Assembly: GCF_014621775.1 (NCBI RefSeq)
Contig: NZ_CP061204.1
Coordinates: 1,322,501-1,386,500, forward strand
Reading direction: 5' to 3'
Length of the DNA: 64,000 nt
Origin: Stenotrophomonas sp. 169
GTDB taxonomy: Bacteria > Pseudomonadota > Gammaproteobacteria > Xanthomonadales > Xanthomonadaceae
In this document: one piece after another, positions 8,522-16,701 of the stretch
How positions within the stretch are numbered: position 1 is the first letter of the stretch
Layout: each line of letters starts with the position of its first letter
Translations under genes and position numbers: made by a program
The notes under the pieces: generated by a model
The model's database searches: none
Told to the model about the DNA's origin: nothing
What the model saw: only the letters and a program-made list of their open reading frames with translations

Positions 8522-9577
8522 TTATCCGGCCAGAGCGGCCGCGAACGCGTCGAGTTCCTCGCTGCTCGTGGACCACGCAGTGACGAAGCGCACGGGCAGC
8601 TCGTCTTCGCCCAGCACGAAGCCGGTCGGCAGGCTGCCCGGATACCAGTCGTAGCACAGCACGCCGGCGGCATGCAGGTGGGCGAGCAGGGTCTTGGGCA
8701 TCACAACGAAGACCTCGTTGACCTGCACTGGCCACGTCATGCGCACTGCAGGGTGGGACTGCAGGAGGGTGGCAAGCGCGGCGGCGCGATCGTTCGCCGC
8801 CTGGGCCAGTTCCAGCCAGTGGCCGTCCTGCAGCCACGCGCTGAACTGCGCGCCGAACAGCCGTCCCTTGGACACAAGCTGGCCCGCGCGCTTGAGGCGG
8901 AGATCGAAGTCCCGCGCCAGCGATGTGTTGAAGAACACCACCGCTTCAGCCACCAGTGCGCCGTCTTTCGACGCGCCGAAGGACAGCACGTCGATGCCGG
9001 CCTTCACCGAAAGTTCGGCCGGTGTGCAGCCCAGGTAGGCCACTGCATTGGCAAAGCGTGCGCCATCCATGTGCACATGCAGCCCGCGCTCATGGGCGAG
9101 GGAGGTCAGTGCCTGCAGTTCGCTGGGCGTATAGACCAGGCCGTTCTCGGTTGCCTGGGTCAGCGTCAGGGCAGACGGCCTGACGCTGTGCGGGCGTGCA
9201 TCCGGCAGGCGCTGCAGGGTGTCGCGCAGGGCCGCGGGGGTGATCTTGCCCGAGTCGGTTGCGATGGGAAGCAGCCGTGCGCCGCCGGTGAAAAACTCCA
9301 GCGCCGTGGATTCGTCGCTGATCAGGTGCGCCTGCGCGTGGCACAGGATCGAATTCCAGGGCTGCGCCAGTGCTGAGAGCGACAGGCAGTTGGCGGCGGT
9401 CCCGGTCGCGACGAAGAAGACCCGCACATCGTGCTCGAACAGCTCGGCGATTTTCTGCTCTGCTTGTCGGGTGTACGTGTCGGTACCGTAAGGTGCGGCG
9501 GTGCCGCTGCACGCACGTACCAGCGCGTCAAGGATCCGCGGGGAAACGCCGGATTGATTGTCGCTGCCGAAATTCAT
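8522..9577 (-). CDS. ltaE: Low-specificity L-threonine aldolase
   Basis: A 351-residue PLP enzyme (fold type I) that cleaves L-threonine or L-allo-threonine to glycine and acetaldehyde in the cytoplasm. The substrate and PLP-binding HMDGARFANA (Asp171) and the Schiff-base lysine in SFGASKDGA (Lys204) are visible, as is the glycine-rich FVATGTAANC near residue 55. Length matches the family (about 340-350). The start at 9577 gives the conserved N-terminus MNFGSDNQSG; the frame remains open upstream without conservation. It is a single gene, convergent with the glycine-zipper gene and divergent from the TonB receptor. Confidence 0.93.
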   Translation of the reverse strand: MNFGSDNQSGVSPRILDALVRACSGTAAPYGTDTYTRQAEQKIAELFEHDVRVFFVATGTAANCLSLSALAQPWNSILCHAQAHLISDESTALEFFTGGARLLPIATDSGKITPAALRDTLQRLPDARPHSVRPSALTLTQATENGLVYTPSELQALTSLAHERGLHVHMDGARFANAVAYLGCTPAELSVKAGIDVLSFGASKDGALVAEAVVFFNTSLARDFDLRLKRAGQLVSKGRLFGAQFSAWLQDGHWLELAQAANDRAAALATLLQSHPAVRMTWPVQVNEVFVVMPKTLLAHLHAAGVLCYDWYPGSLPTGFVLGEDELPVRFVTAWSTSSEELDAFAAALAG

Positions 9578-9895
9578 GGAGAGACCTTGGTTGATGACAG
9601 GGGCAGAGCGTAGCGCGTCGGCACGCGATGGTCGCGTCTCCTGCGCGACAGATGGGAGCGAACAGCGATCCGCATCGGCACGCACAACAACTGCCTCACC
9701 GTCAGCGAACGGAAAATTAAGTTTCCGGTTGCTCTAATGCCGCCACCGATTCTGTCGTGATCGGCTCACAACCAGTATCCATATCGCCGCAGCGTCGTTG
9801 CGTGCGCCCCCTTTGATCGACCTGTGCGCCCGACGCTGCGGGCAGGGCAGGTGCGCGCCTTCGCTACGCGGCACGCATTGAAAGGCCTTGCCCGC
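9578..9895. promoter_or_regulatory. 318-bp intergenic region with two dyads, upstream of ltaE and the TonB receptor
   Basis: No gene is seen here. Two inverted repeats stand out. CGGAAA-ATTAAG-TTTCCG (9710-9727) is an operator-like palindrome with an AT-rich centre. CGCAGCGTCG (9788-9797) and CGACGCTGCG (9831-9840) form perfect 10-bp arms around a 33-nt loop, 55 bp before the receptor start, and could fold as a leader hairpin in its mRNA. No known regulator motif is recognised. Confidence 0.4.
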
Positions 9896-12577
9896 ATGAC
9901 GTCATCCTCGCCCTTGCCCGTTGCGCCCCGCTTCCGTCCGACGCGCCGCCTGCTGCGACGCGCGCTGCTGCCTTCGATGATCTTCGGCATCGTGAGCGTG
10001 GCCCACGCCCAGGCGCAGACACCGGCCTCCACCGAGGGGCAGACGCCTGCCGCCGCGGGTGCGCAGGATCTGGATGCCGTGCAGGTCCGGGGCGTGCGTG
10101 GCAGTGCGACCGGTGCGGTCGACGCCAAGCAGTCGAAGGCGGAAATCAGCGACTCGGTGGTGGCCGAAGATATCGGCAAATTGCCGGACAACAGCGTCGC
10201 CGCGGCGTTGCAGCGGGTGACCGGCGTCCAGGTCGCGCGGGGTGGCGCGGAGGTCGGTACCGTGTTGGTGCGCGGCCTGCCCGATGTGGTGACCACGTTT
10301 GATGGTCGCAATGTGTTCACCGCCAGCGGCCGGGGCATCGCGCTGCAGGATATTCCGGCCGACCTGCTGCAGAGCGTGGACGTCTACAAGACCGGCAGCG
10401 CGAAGTTCATCGAAGGCGGCATCGGTGGCACCATCGACGTGCACCTGCGCAAGCCCTTTGATCTGGACAAGGACACGACACTGGCGGGCAGCATCAGTGC
10501 CGTGCAAGGGGATCAGGCCGATGAGACAAAGCCGAACGGCAGCCTGACGGCCGCGCACAACTGGGACAGTGGCCATGGTCGAATGGGCGTGCTGGGCAGT
10601 GTGTCGCTGCAGCAACGCCCTTATCAGGAAAGCAACAGTTTCCACGGCACGTATGACCGCGTCGCGAATCCGGCCGACCCTGCGCAGCAGATCTTCGTGC
10701 CCTACAACGCAGGCGGGCTGGTCGCGCGCAACACGCACAAGCGCCGCTCGGCGAACTTCACCTTCCAGTGGGCACCGACCGACAACAGCGAGGTTTACTT
10801 CGACACGTTCTACGTGAACTACGAAGGCCGCAACAACGTCAACTACTGGATGCCGTTCCCGGGCCTGGTCAACGCGGGCAATGTGCAGTCGGTCAGCCTG
10901 CGACCCGGGACCGACGTCATGGACGGCTTCGTCGCCCGTGATCTCTACACACTGTCCAGCACGCAGGCGCACAAGCAGACATCGGATACGTTCCAGGCCG
11001 CACTGGGCGGAAAGTGGAACAACGAGAACGTCACTCTGTCGACCGAGCTGGCCTACACGTGGAGCACCAACAAGCACCGTGCCATGACCTTGGACATGGG
11101 CATGGACGCGCCGTTGATGCACATGCGGGATGCGGGCGGTGTGCCCGATACCTGGGCGACCCAGGCTGACGGGTCTCCCTACGATGTCACCAACCCGGCC
11201 AACTGGTACTTGAGCCAGTACTACGACAGCTGGGACGAGCAGAAAGGCGAGGAATGGGCGTGGCGAGGCGACAGCACGTTCGCCTTCGAGGCCGGTCCGT
11301 TCAGTTCGCTGGATGCCGGCGTCCGGGTCAGCCGCCGCACGGCGTCGAATCATGGTGGCGGTCCGGGTGCGATGGACAACGTGACCGGCCGCCGCGTGTA
11401 CGCCAACGAGGTACCGGGGCTGGCCGATGTATCGCCGGGCGGCATGCTGGACGGTGCGCGCGCGTTCTCCACGGACCGTTGGGCAGTCGCCAACGCGGCC
11501 TATCTGCTGCAGCAGACCGAACAGGTACGGCAGGTGATGGGGCAGTCAGCGGAAGCGCCGCCGGAGCTGGCGTCGCTGTTCTTTGACACACGCGAAGACA
11601 ATTACGCCGCGTATGTGCAGCTCAACTGGGGCACCACGCTGGGCAGCATTCCGGTGGACGGCCGCATCGGCGTGCGCGCAACGCGCCTGGAATCCCAGCT
11701 CGCCGGCACGCGGACGGTGGATGGGGTGGATCGTGCCAGCCAGATCGACACCACCCAGACAAAGTACCTGCCCAACGCCAGCGCGAACTTTTCGCTGCGC
11801 GAGGACCTGATCCTGCGCCTTTCCGGCAGTGAAACGATTGCTCGGCCGAACTTTGCCGACCTCAATCCGCAGCTCAGCCTGTTCGAATCCACCGACAGCC
11901 TGCCGGCGCGTGGCAGCGGCGGCAATCCCGATCTGCAGGCGGTGGAATCGAAGAACCTGGACGTGTCGCTGGAGTGGTATTTCAAGCCGGGCTCGTTGCT
12001 GTCGGTGGCAGGCTTCCACCGCAAACTGGATGGCTATGTGCAGAGCTATGCGGACGACGAGACCATCGGCGGAACGACCTACTCCATCACCCGGCCGCGC
12101 AACACCGGCGAGGGCACGCTGAAAGGGTTCGAGGTGGGCTACAGCCAGTTCTATGACTTCCTGCCGGGTTGGCTGTCCGGCTTCGGCACGCAGCTGAACT
12201 ACACGCGCATCAGCGCCGAAGCCGAATCGCCGACGGGGCAGGTCCAGCCGCTGACCAACGTGTCCAAGCACGCGTTCAATGCGGTACTGATGTATCAGTA
12301 CGACCGCTTCTCCGCGCGCGTGGCGTGGAACCGGCGCACCGACTATGCGACCAGTTTCAACAGCTCCGGTGACCAGCCCAGCGAGATCCGCCAGGGTGAC
12401 GAGGATTGGCTGGACGTGGCGTTGAACTACGACATCAATGACCACATCACCGTGTTTGCCGAGGCAACCAACCTGTTGGGTGGCTCGACCCGCAACTACT
12501 TCGGCAGTCCACAGTTTCCGCGCGATTTCGCATCGCCGGAGCGGACCTACACCGTGGGTGCGCGCTTCAGGCTCTGA
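9896..12577 (+). CDS. TonB-dependent outer-membrane receptor (Xanthomonas/Caulobacter type)
   Basis: An 893-residue receptor: a signal peptide with an unusually long Arg-rich n-region (cleavage near AHAQAQ, about residue 40), a plug domain (about 55-180, with EDIGKLPDNSVAAALQRVTG) and a beta-barrel ending in the aromatic C-terminus TYTVGARFRL. The plug pattern is that of the TIGR01782 TonB-Xanth-Caul family, whose members take up sugars, oligosaccharides or other scarce nutrients by TonB energy. The ligand is not shown by sequence; the downstream exported hydroxyisourate hydrolase suggests a purine-derived substrate, which is inference. The start at 9896 is preceded by AAAGG; a more upstream start at 9824 is possible but adds no conserved residues. 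Confidence 0.9.
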   Translation: MTSSSPLPVAPRFRPTRRLLRRALLPSMIFGIVSVAHAQAQTPASTEGQTPAAAGAQDLDAVQVRGVRGSATGAVDAKQSKAEISDSVVAEDIGKLPDNSVAAALQRVTGVQVARGGAEVGTVLVRGLPDVVTTFDGRNVFTASGRGIALQDIPADLLQSVDVYKTGSAKFIEGGIGGTIDVHLRKPFDLDKDTTLAGSISAVQGDQADETKPNGSLTAAHNWDSGHGRMGVLGSVSLQQRPYQESNSFHGTYDRVANPADPAQQIFVPYNAGGLVARNTHKRRSANFTFQWAPTDNSEVYFDTFYVNYEGRNNVNYWMPFPGLVNAGNVQSVSLRPGTDVMDGFVARDLYTLSSTQAHKQTSDTFQAALGGKWNNENVTLSTELAYTWSTNKHRAMTLDMGMDAPLMHMRDAGGVPDTWATQADGSPYDVTNPANWYLSQYYDSWDEQKGEEWAWRGDSTFAFEAGPFSSLDAGVRVSRRTASNHGGGPGAMDNVTGRRVYANEVPGLADVSPGGMLDGARAFSTDRWAVANAAYLLQQTEQVRQVMGQSAEAPPELASLFFDTREDNYAAYVQLNWGTTLGSIPVDGRIGVRATRLESQLAGTRTVDGVDRASQIDTTQTKYLPNASANFSLREDLILRLSGSETIARPNFADLNPQLSLFESTDSLPARGSGGNPDLQAVESKNLDVSLEWYFKPGSLLSVAGFHRKLDGYVQSYADDETIGGTTYSITRPRNTGEGTLKGFEVGYSQFYDFLPGWLSGFGTQLNYTRISAEAESPTGQVQPLTNVSKHAFNAVLMYQYDRFSARVAWNRRTDYATSFNSSGDQPSEIRQGDEDWLDVALNYDINDHITVFAEATNLLGGSTRNYFGSPQFPRDFASPERTYTVGARFRL

Positions 12578-12672
12578 CGCGCGCGACGCGTTGCGGATCA
12601 GGACCGATCCGATAGTGCTGCATGCGTGCCCATCGCACCATGCAGCACCGTCCGATGGAAAGGTTACCCAAC

Positions 12673-13089
12673 GTGAAGAAGAACATCATCCGGGTCGCGG
12701 CGCTGCTGATGGCCTTGTTCACCGTGGCCTGCGTCAGCGCGGCCCCGCGCAATCCGATGAGCGTGCATGTGTTGGACCAGCAGACCGGCTTGCCGGCTGA
12801 AGGGGTGCAGGTGATGCTGGCAAAAGCGGAAGGGGATCGCTGGGCGGTGATCAGCAACGGCACCACCGACGTCGACGGCCGCGTGGCCGCGCTCTATCCG
12901 CCGGGCAAGGCGCTCGATCCTGGCCGCTACCAGGTCACCTTTCTGACCGGTGCGTGGTACACGCAGCACGGCGGAACCACGTTCTACCCGGAGGTCCAGG
13001 TGATCGTGGATGTCGACGGGAAGCTGCCGCATTACCACATCCCGTTGTTGCTCAGCGCTTACGGTTATTCGACCTACCGCGGCAGCTGA
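12673..13089 (+). CDS. Exported 5-hydroxyisourate hydrolase (transthyretin-like)
   Basis: A 138-residue HIU hydrolase: after a signal peptide comes the family opening NPMSVHVLDQQTGLPAEGV, a central Arg/Trp strand and the diagnostic C-terminal tetrapeptide YRGS. The enzyme hydrolyses 5-hydroxyisourate to OHCU in uric acid breakdown. The signal peptide (ending VACVSA) makes it periplasmic, as in some other proteobacterial HIU hydrolases; FTVAC only weakly resembles a lipobox. I chose the GTG at 12673 because AAAGG lies 9 bp upstream and the signal peptide then begins correctly; the ATG at 12622 would add 17 residues in front. It follows the TonB receptor by 95 bp, consistent with one operon. 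No other urate genes are in the window. Confidence 0.85.
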   Translation: MKKNIIRVAALLMALFTVACVSAAPRNPMSVHVLDQQTGLPAEGVQVMLAKAEGDRWAVISNGTTDVDGRVAALYPPGKALDPGRYQVTFLTGAWYTQHGGTTFYPEVQVIVDVDGKLPHYHIPLLLSAYGYSTYRGS

Positions 13090-13097
13090 CATGGCCT

Positions 13098-13869
13098 TCA
13101 GGCGACATCGGCGAAGAACCGCCGGTAGCCGAGCTGCAGCAGCCTGCGTCGATACGCCAAGGTGGGCGCGGCGGCCAGAGTCGACGGGGTAGTCGGGCAT
13201 GTCGCTGTCGTAGTCCATCGCGAAGCCATCGCTGGGATGATGCACGTCGTAGGACGGCACACCGCGCCGGTCCGGATCGGCGAAGGTGCCCGCGTGCACC
13301 CAGGGCAGGTGAGCCACATCGATGAAGCCCTCAAGCTTGCGGCCTGCAAAGCAGTCCATCGGGTAGCAGGGACACACGGCCTGCTGGAAGCCCGCTTTGT
13401 CCCAGTGAGGCATCACGGGAATATCGGGCCGCACGCTCTCCTGCGGCCACAGGCAGGTCCATAGCAGTCCATAGCGCTCGACGGTGGGATAGGTGCGCAG
13501 GTGCAACTGCGCCTGCACCGGATGGCCGGGCTGGCAGGGGACATCCAGGCAGCGCCCTTCTGCGCCGAACATCAGGCCATGGTAGCGGCAGCGGATACCG
13601 CCCGGATCCGCCGTGCCCATGCTCAGCGGCACACCCCGGTGCGGACAGGCATCGGCGGCTGCGACGACAGTCCCTGCCGCGCGGTACAGCACCAGCGGTT
13701 GGTCCAGCAGCCGGGCGGCCTGGGGCGCGGCGCGCAGGTCTTCGCTGCGCATCACCGGGAACCAGCAGCGGGCCATGAGGTACCAGTCCGGCGCATCGAA
13801 ACTGCAGCCGGTCGGCAGCTGGGGGCGGTCCTCGTGGCTGCGCGGACCGAGGTGATGGTGCAGGGCCAT
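13098..13869 (-). pseudogene. Rieske aromatic-ring oxygenase alpha subunit, internally deleted/frameshifted
   Basis: The N-terminal part (start 13869, with GGAGAAG upstream) is a clear Rieske oxygenase: the [2Fe-2S] motif CPHRG...CRYHG is intact, followed by a GFIDVAHLPWVH segment that would start the mononuclear iron domain. After DMPDYPVD the frame loses similarity and stays open antisense through the hydroxyisourate hydrolase gene. A neighbouring frame carries a believable C-terminus (TLAYRRRLLQLGYRRFFADVA, stop at 13098). Joining the two gives about 250 residues against 340-350 for the family, so roughly 100 codons of the catalytic domain seem lost and the frame is broken near 13165-13195. 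The product is unlikely to be an active oxygenase. Confidence 0.65.
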
Positions 13870-14085
13870 GCGGTGCTTCTCCAGCGGTGGCGTGAGGAAA
13901 TGCTGGATCCCACGCAGGTCCTGCTTCCATGCAGGATGCTGCAAAGCGCACTTCTGTTGACCGGCCGCGTCGTGTCCCGTCGTGCCGACCAGTCCGCTGC
14001 GCCACGCAGGCGCGATGTTATAACGCGTGTGATGGTGTCCACCGCCCTGCGCGCGTAGCCTGCACGCATCGCACTGGAGATCCCG

Positions 14086-15027
14086 ATGGGACACGATCAC
14101 AACCATCTTCCGAACGAAATCCGCCACGAGAAGCCGCTGTGGTGGGCACTGGGCCTGACGGCCGCCTTCCTGCTGGTCGAGGTGATCGGCGCGTTTGTCA
14201 CCAACAGTCTGGCGCTGCTGTCCGACGCTGCGCACATGGCCACCGATACGCTGGCGTTGATGATCGCGCTGGTAGCGGTGCGCTTGAGTCGCCGGCCGCC
14301 CGATGCGCGACGCACCTATGGCTACGCCCGGTTGGAAGCGCTCGGCGCGATGTTCAACGGCGGCATGCTGTTTGTCGTGGCCGGATACATTCTGTGGGAG
14401 GCCGTCGCACGGTTCCGCCAGCCGCAGGAGATCGCGTCGACCGGCATGTTGGTCATCGCGGCGATCGGCTTGGCGGTGAACCTCATCGCGATGCGCCTGC
14501 TGAAAGCGGGCAGCGGCGAGAGCCTGAACGTGAAAGGGGCCTACCTGGAAGTGTGGGCGGACATGCTCGGCTCGGTGGCGGTGATCATTGGCGCGCTGCT
14601 GATCCGCTGGACCGGCTGGAAAGTCATCGATCCGATCCTGGCGGTGCTGATCGGGTTGTGGGTGCTGCCACGCACGTGGGTGTTGATGCGCGAAGCGATA
14701 AACGTGCTGCTGGAGGGTGTGCCGAAGGGCATCGTATTGTCTGAGGTTCGAGGCAGTCTGTGCAGCCACGCCAGTGTCGTGGATGTGCACGACCTGCACG
14801 TGTGGGCGCTGGCGTCGAGCACCCCGGCGCTGAGCGCGCACGTGGTGGTGGCCGAAGGGGCGGACACCGACCAGGTACGTAGGGAACTGGCCGATGCGTT
14901 GCACGAACGCCACGGAATAGACCACGTCACGTTGCAGCTGGAAGCCGACCACTGCGGCGACGCCTGCGCGGTCGGACCGACGGCAAAAGCGCACGATCAC
15001 GGTCATCACGGTCACGTGCACCACTGA
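14086..15027 (+). CDS. czcD: Cation diffusion facilitator (CzcD/ZitB-type zinc exporter)
   Basis: A 313-residue inner-membrane metal/proton antiporter with six predicted helices. The transport site is built from the SDAAHMATD motif in helix 2 and EVWADMLGS in helix 5; the E-for-H change in helix 5 is usual in CzcD-like members. A cytoplasmic metal-binding domain follows, and both ends are His-rich (MGHDHNH; AHDHGHHGHVHH), typical of Zn2+ (also Co2+, Cd2+) exporters. It fits the zinc theme of the window (zur, ZnuD-like receptor). An AT-rich TGTTATAACGCG lies about 60 bp upstream and could be a -10 element or half a Zur site. Metal specificity is inferred. Confidence 0.88.
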   Translation: MGHDHNHLPNEIRHEKPLWWALGLTAAFLLVEVIGAFVTNSLALLSDAAHMATDTLALMIALVAVRLSRRPPDARRTYGYARLEALGAMFNGGMLFVVAGYILWEAVARFRQPQEIASTGMLVIAAIGLAVNLIAMRLLKAGSGESLNVKGAYLEVWADMLGSVAVIIGALLIRWTGWKVIDPILAVLIGLWVLPRTWVLMREAINVLLEGVPKGIVLSEVRGSLCSHASVVDVHDLHVWALASSTPALSAHVVVAEGADTDQVRRELADALHERHGIDHVTLQLEADHCGDACAVGPTAKAHDHGHHGHVHH

Positions 15028-15072
15028 CGCTGGTGCTGGTGGTGGTGGTGGTGGTGCTGGTGCTGGTGGTAG
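15028..15072. repeat. GGT/GCT trinucleotide microsatellite
   Basis: Runs of GGT interspersed with GCTGGT directly follow the CDF exporter stop codon and run into a SMAG element. It is non-coding as far as can be seen and could vary in length by slippage. Confidence 0.7.
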
Positions 15073-15164
15073 AGCCGACTTCAGTCGGCTGTGTTTCGCG
15101 ATGGACCAGCCGACTGAAGTCGGCGCTACCGAGGGCAATGCCGCCGAGCGCGGCTCGGCGCTAC
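15069..15164. repeat. Three SMAG elements upstream of gpmA
   Basis: Element 15069-15090 (plus) and 15108-15129 (minus) form an inverted pair of the CGACTTCAGTCG subtype. A third, 15143-15164 (minus), has the CGAGC-GCGG-CTCGG core. The third lies 37 bp before the gpmA start, within its probable promoter or leader. Confidence 0.85.
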
Positions 15165-15201
15165 ACTATCGGCCTGCCTTCCCGATGTTGGAGACCCTGC
15201 A

Positions 15202-15951
15202 GTGACCCGTAAACTCGTACTGTTGCGCCACGGCCAGAGCCAGTGGAACCTGGACAACCGTTTCACCGGTTGGGTCGATGTCGAACTCACGGACAAGGGG
15301 CGCCAGGAGGCTGCCGCTGCCGGTCGCCTGATGCGCGAGGAGGGCCTGCAGTTCGATGTGGCGCACACGTCGGTGCTCAAGCGCGCCATCCATACGCTGC
15401 AGGGCGCCCTGGCCGAGATGGACCAGGACTGGTTGCCGGTCAGCAAGAGCTGGCGCTTGAACGAGCGCCACTACGGCGGACTGCAGGGCCTGGACAAGGC
15501 GGAAACCGCGGCCAAGCATGGCGAGGAGCAGGTCAAGATCTGGCGTCGTTCCTACGACATCCCGCCGCCGCCGATGGACCTTGAGGATCCGGGCCATCCG
15601 ATCCACGACCGCCGGTATGCCACACTGGACCGCAATGCGCTGCCGGGCACCGAGTCGCTGGCGACCACGCTGGACCGCGTACTGCCGTACTGGTTCGATG
15701 CCATCGCACCGCAGTTGAAGGACGGCAAGACCGTACTGGTCACCGCGCACGGCAATTCGCTGCGCGCGCTGTACAAGTATCTCAACGGTGTGTCGCGCGA
15801 GCAGATCCTCGAACTCAACATTCCCACCGGCATCCCGTTGCTGTTCGAGCTCAACGACGACCTGACCGTGCAATCGTTCCGTTACCTGGGTGACCCGGAA
15901 GCGGCGCGCAAGGCGGCCGAGGCTGTGGCCAACCAAGGCAAAGCAAAGTAA
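15202..15951 (+). CDS. gpmA: 2,3-bisphosphoglycerate-dependent phosphoglycerate mutase
   Basis: A 249-residue glycolytic enzyme converting 3-phosphoglycerate to 2-phosphoglycerate. The N-terminal [10 protein letters not shown] holds the phospho-accepting His10; the second catalytic His is in [27 protein letters not shown] is the dPGM-specific substrate loop, and length equals that of E. coli GpmA (about 250). The start is a GTG (15202), with GGAGA upstream. It is a single gene flanked on both sides by SMAG repeats, which may act on transcript ends. Confidence 0.96.
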   Translation: MTRKLVLLRHGQSQWNLDNRFTGWVDVELTDKGRQEAAAAGRLMREEGLQFDVAHTSVLKRAIHTLQGALAEMDQDWLPVSKSWRLNERHYGGLQGLDKAETAAKHGEEQVKIWRRSYDIPPPPMDLEDPGHPIHDRRYATLDRNALPGTESLATTLDRVLPYWFDAIAPQLKDGKTVLVTAHGNSLRALYKYLNGVSREQILELNIPTGIPLLFELNDDLTVQSFRYLGDPEAARKAAEAVANQGKAK

Positions 15952-15983
15952 AGGCGGCGGCCGATCGGCCGGCTGGTTGCCCG

Positions 15984-16097
15984 GTAGAGCCGACTTCAGT
16001 CGGCTGCTTTCACCAAGCCGACTGAAGTCGGCTCTACCGTTGCTTTAATCAAGCTGACTGAAGTCGGCTCTACCCTCGGCATGACCGTCGGCACTAC
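15984..16097. repeat. SMAG cluster between gpmA and the DUF4262 gene
   Basis: Plus-strand element 15984-16005, minus-strand elements 16016-16037 and 16052-16073 (the last with one core change), and a decayed minus-strand element 16075-16097 that keeps the GTAG head and a weak dyad. The GTAG of the decayed copy contains the stop codon of the DUF4262 gene. Confidence 0.85.
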
Positions 16098-16567
16098 CGG
16101 GCGTTGGCGTGCACGATGCCCAGCGCTTCATCGGCCTGTGCATCGTCATACCCGGCCTGCCACGCGAAGCGGTGCGCGCTGTCGGGCAGGAACATCACCA
16201 CCGCCTGCAGCGGCTGCGGGCCGCAATGGCGCATGGCAGTGGCCAGGTACTCATCGTGGCAGTCCGCGCGTACGGTGCGGAAGATGACTTTGTAACCGCC
16301 ATCGAGGACCTCGCCGTCTTCGACGTCGGTCTGGATCTTGTGCCCTGCGGCCAGCAGGGTGGCGCATTCGCCAAGCAGCGCCTGCGCCTTGGATCGCTGC
16401 AGGCCGAAGACCATGACTTCCGGCGCGCGGTAGGTCGCCTGGAATCCGATCGAATAAGAGAACCCGGATTCACCGTCCGGACCGGGCAGCACATGCAGGC
16501 AATGCCAGCCGTGCTGCTGGATATCGTCGATCACCTTGCGGTCCTTGGAGCTGTCGGGTGCTGTCAT
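16094..16567 (-). CDS. DUF4262 family protein
   Basis: A 157-residue protein of the DUF4262 family, recognised by DDIQQHGWHCLHVLPG, then FSYSIGF and PEVMVFGL, and a terminal domain rich in charged residues. Members are cytosolic proteins of unknown function, often found singly. The ATG at 16567 gives the family N-terminus; a GTG at 16615 in frame would add 16 residues and cannot be excluded since neither has a strong ribosome-binding site. Its stop codon TAG (16094-16096) lies in the GTAG head of a decayed SMAG repeat, and the last codons end exactly at the repeat border. Confidence 0.75.
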   Translation of the reverse strand: MTAPDSSKDRKVIDDIQQHGWHCLHVLPGPDGESGFSYSIGFQATYRAPEVMVFGLQRSKAQALLGECATLLAAGHKIQTDVEDGEVLDGGYKVIFRTVRADCHDEYLATAMRHCGPQPLQAVVMFLPDSAHRFAWQAGYDDAQADEALGIVHANAR

Positions 16568-16701
16568 GAAGGTCACGCTGGCCAGTTGATCGGGAGGTCC
16601 AGCCCAGTGTCCCACGCCCCGATGGATTCGGGTGTGACCTTTGGCGGTCCCCGGTCTTGCATGTCCGGGCTACCCTCGGGGATTACCTGTTGGAGAGTCC
16701 C

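Noticed and set aside
12664..15138. Very long minus-strand open frame (824 codons) running across the HIU hydrolase, Rieske and CDF genes
   Set aside because: Only the Rieske stretch resembles a protein. The rest is antisense to well-supported genes and reflects few stops in high-GC DNA.
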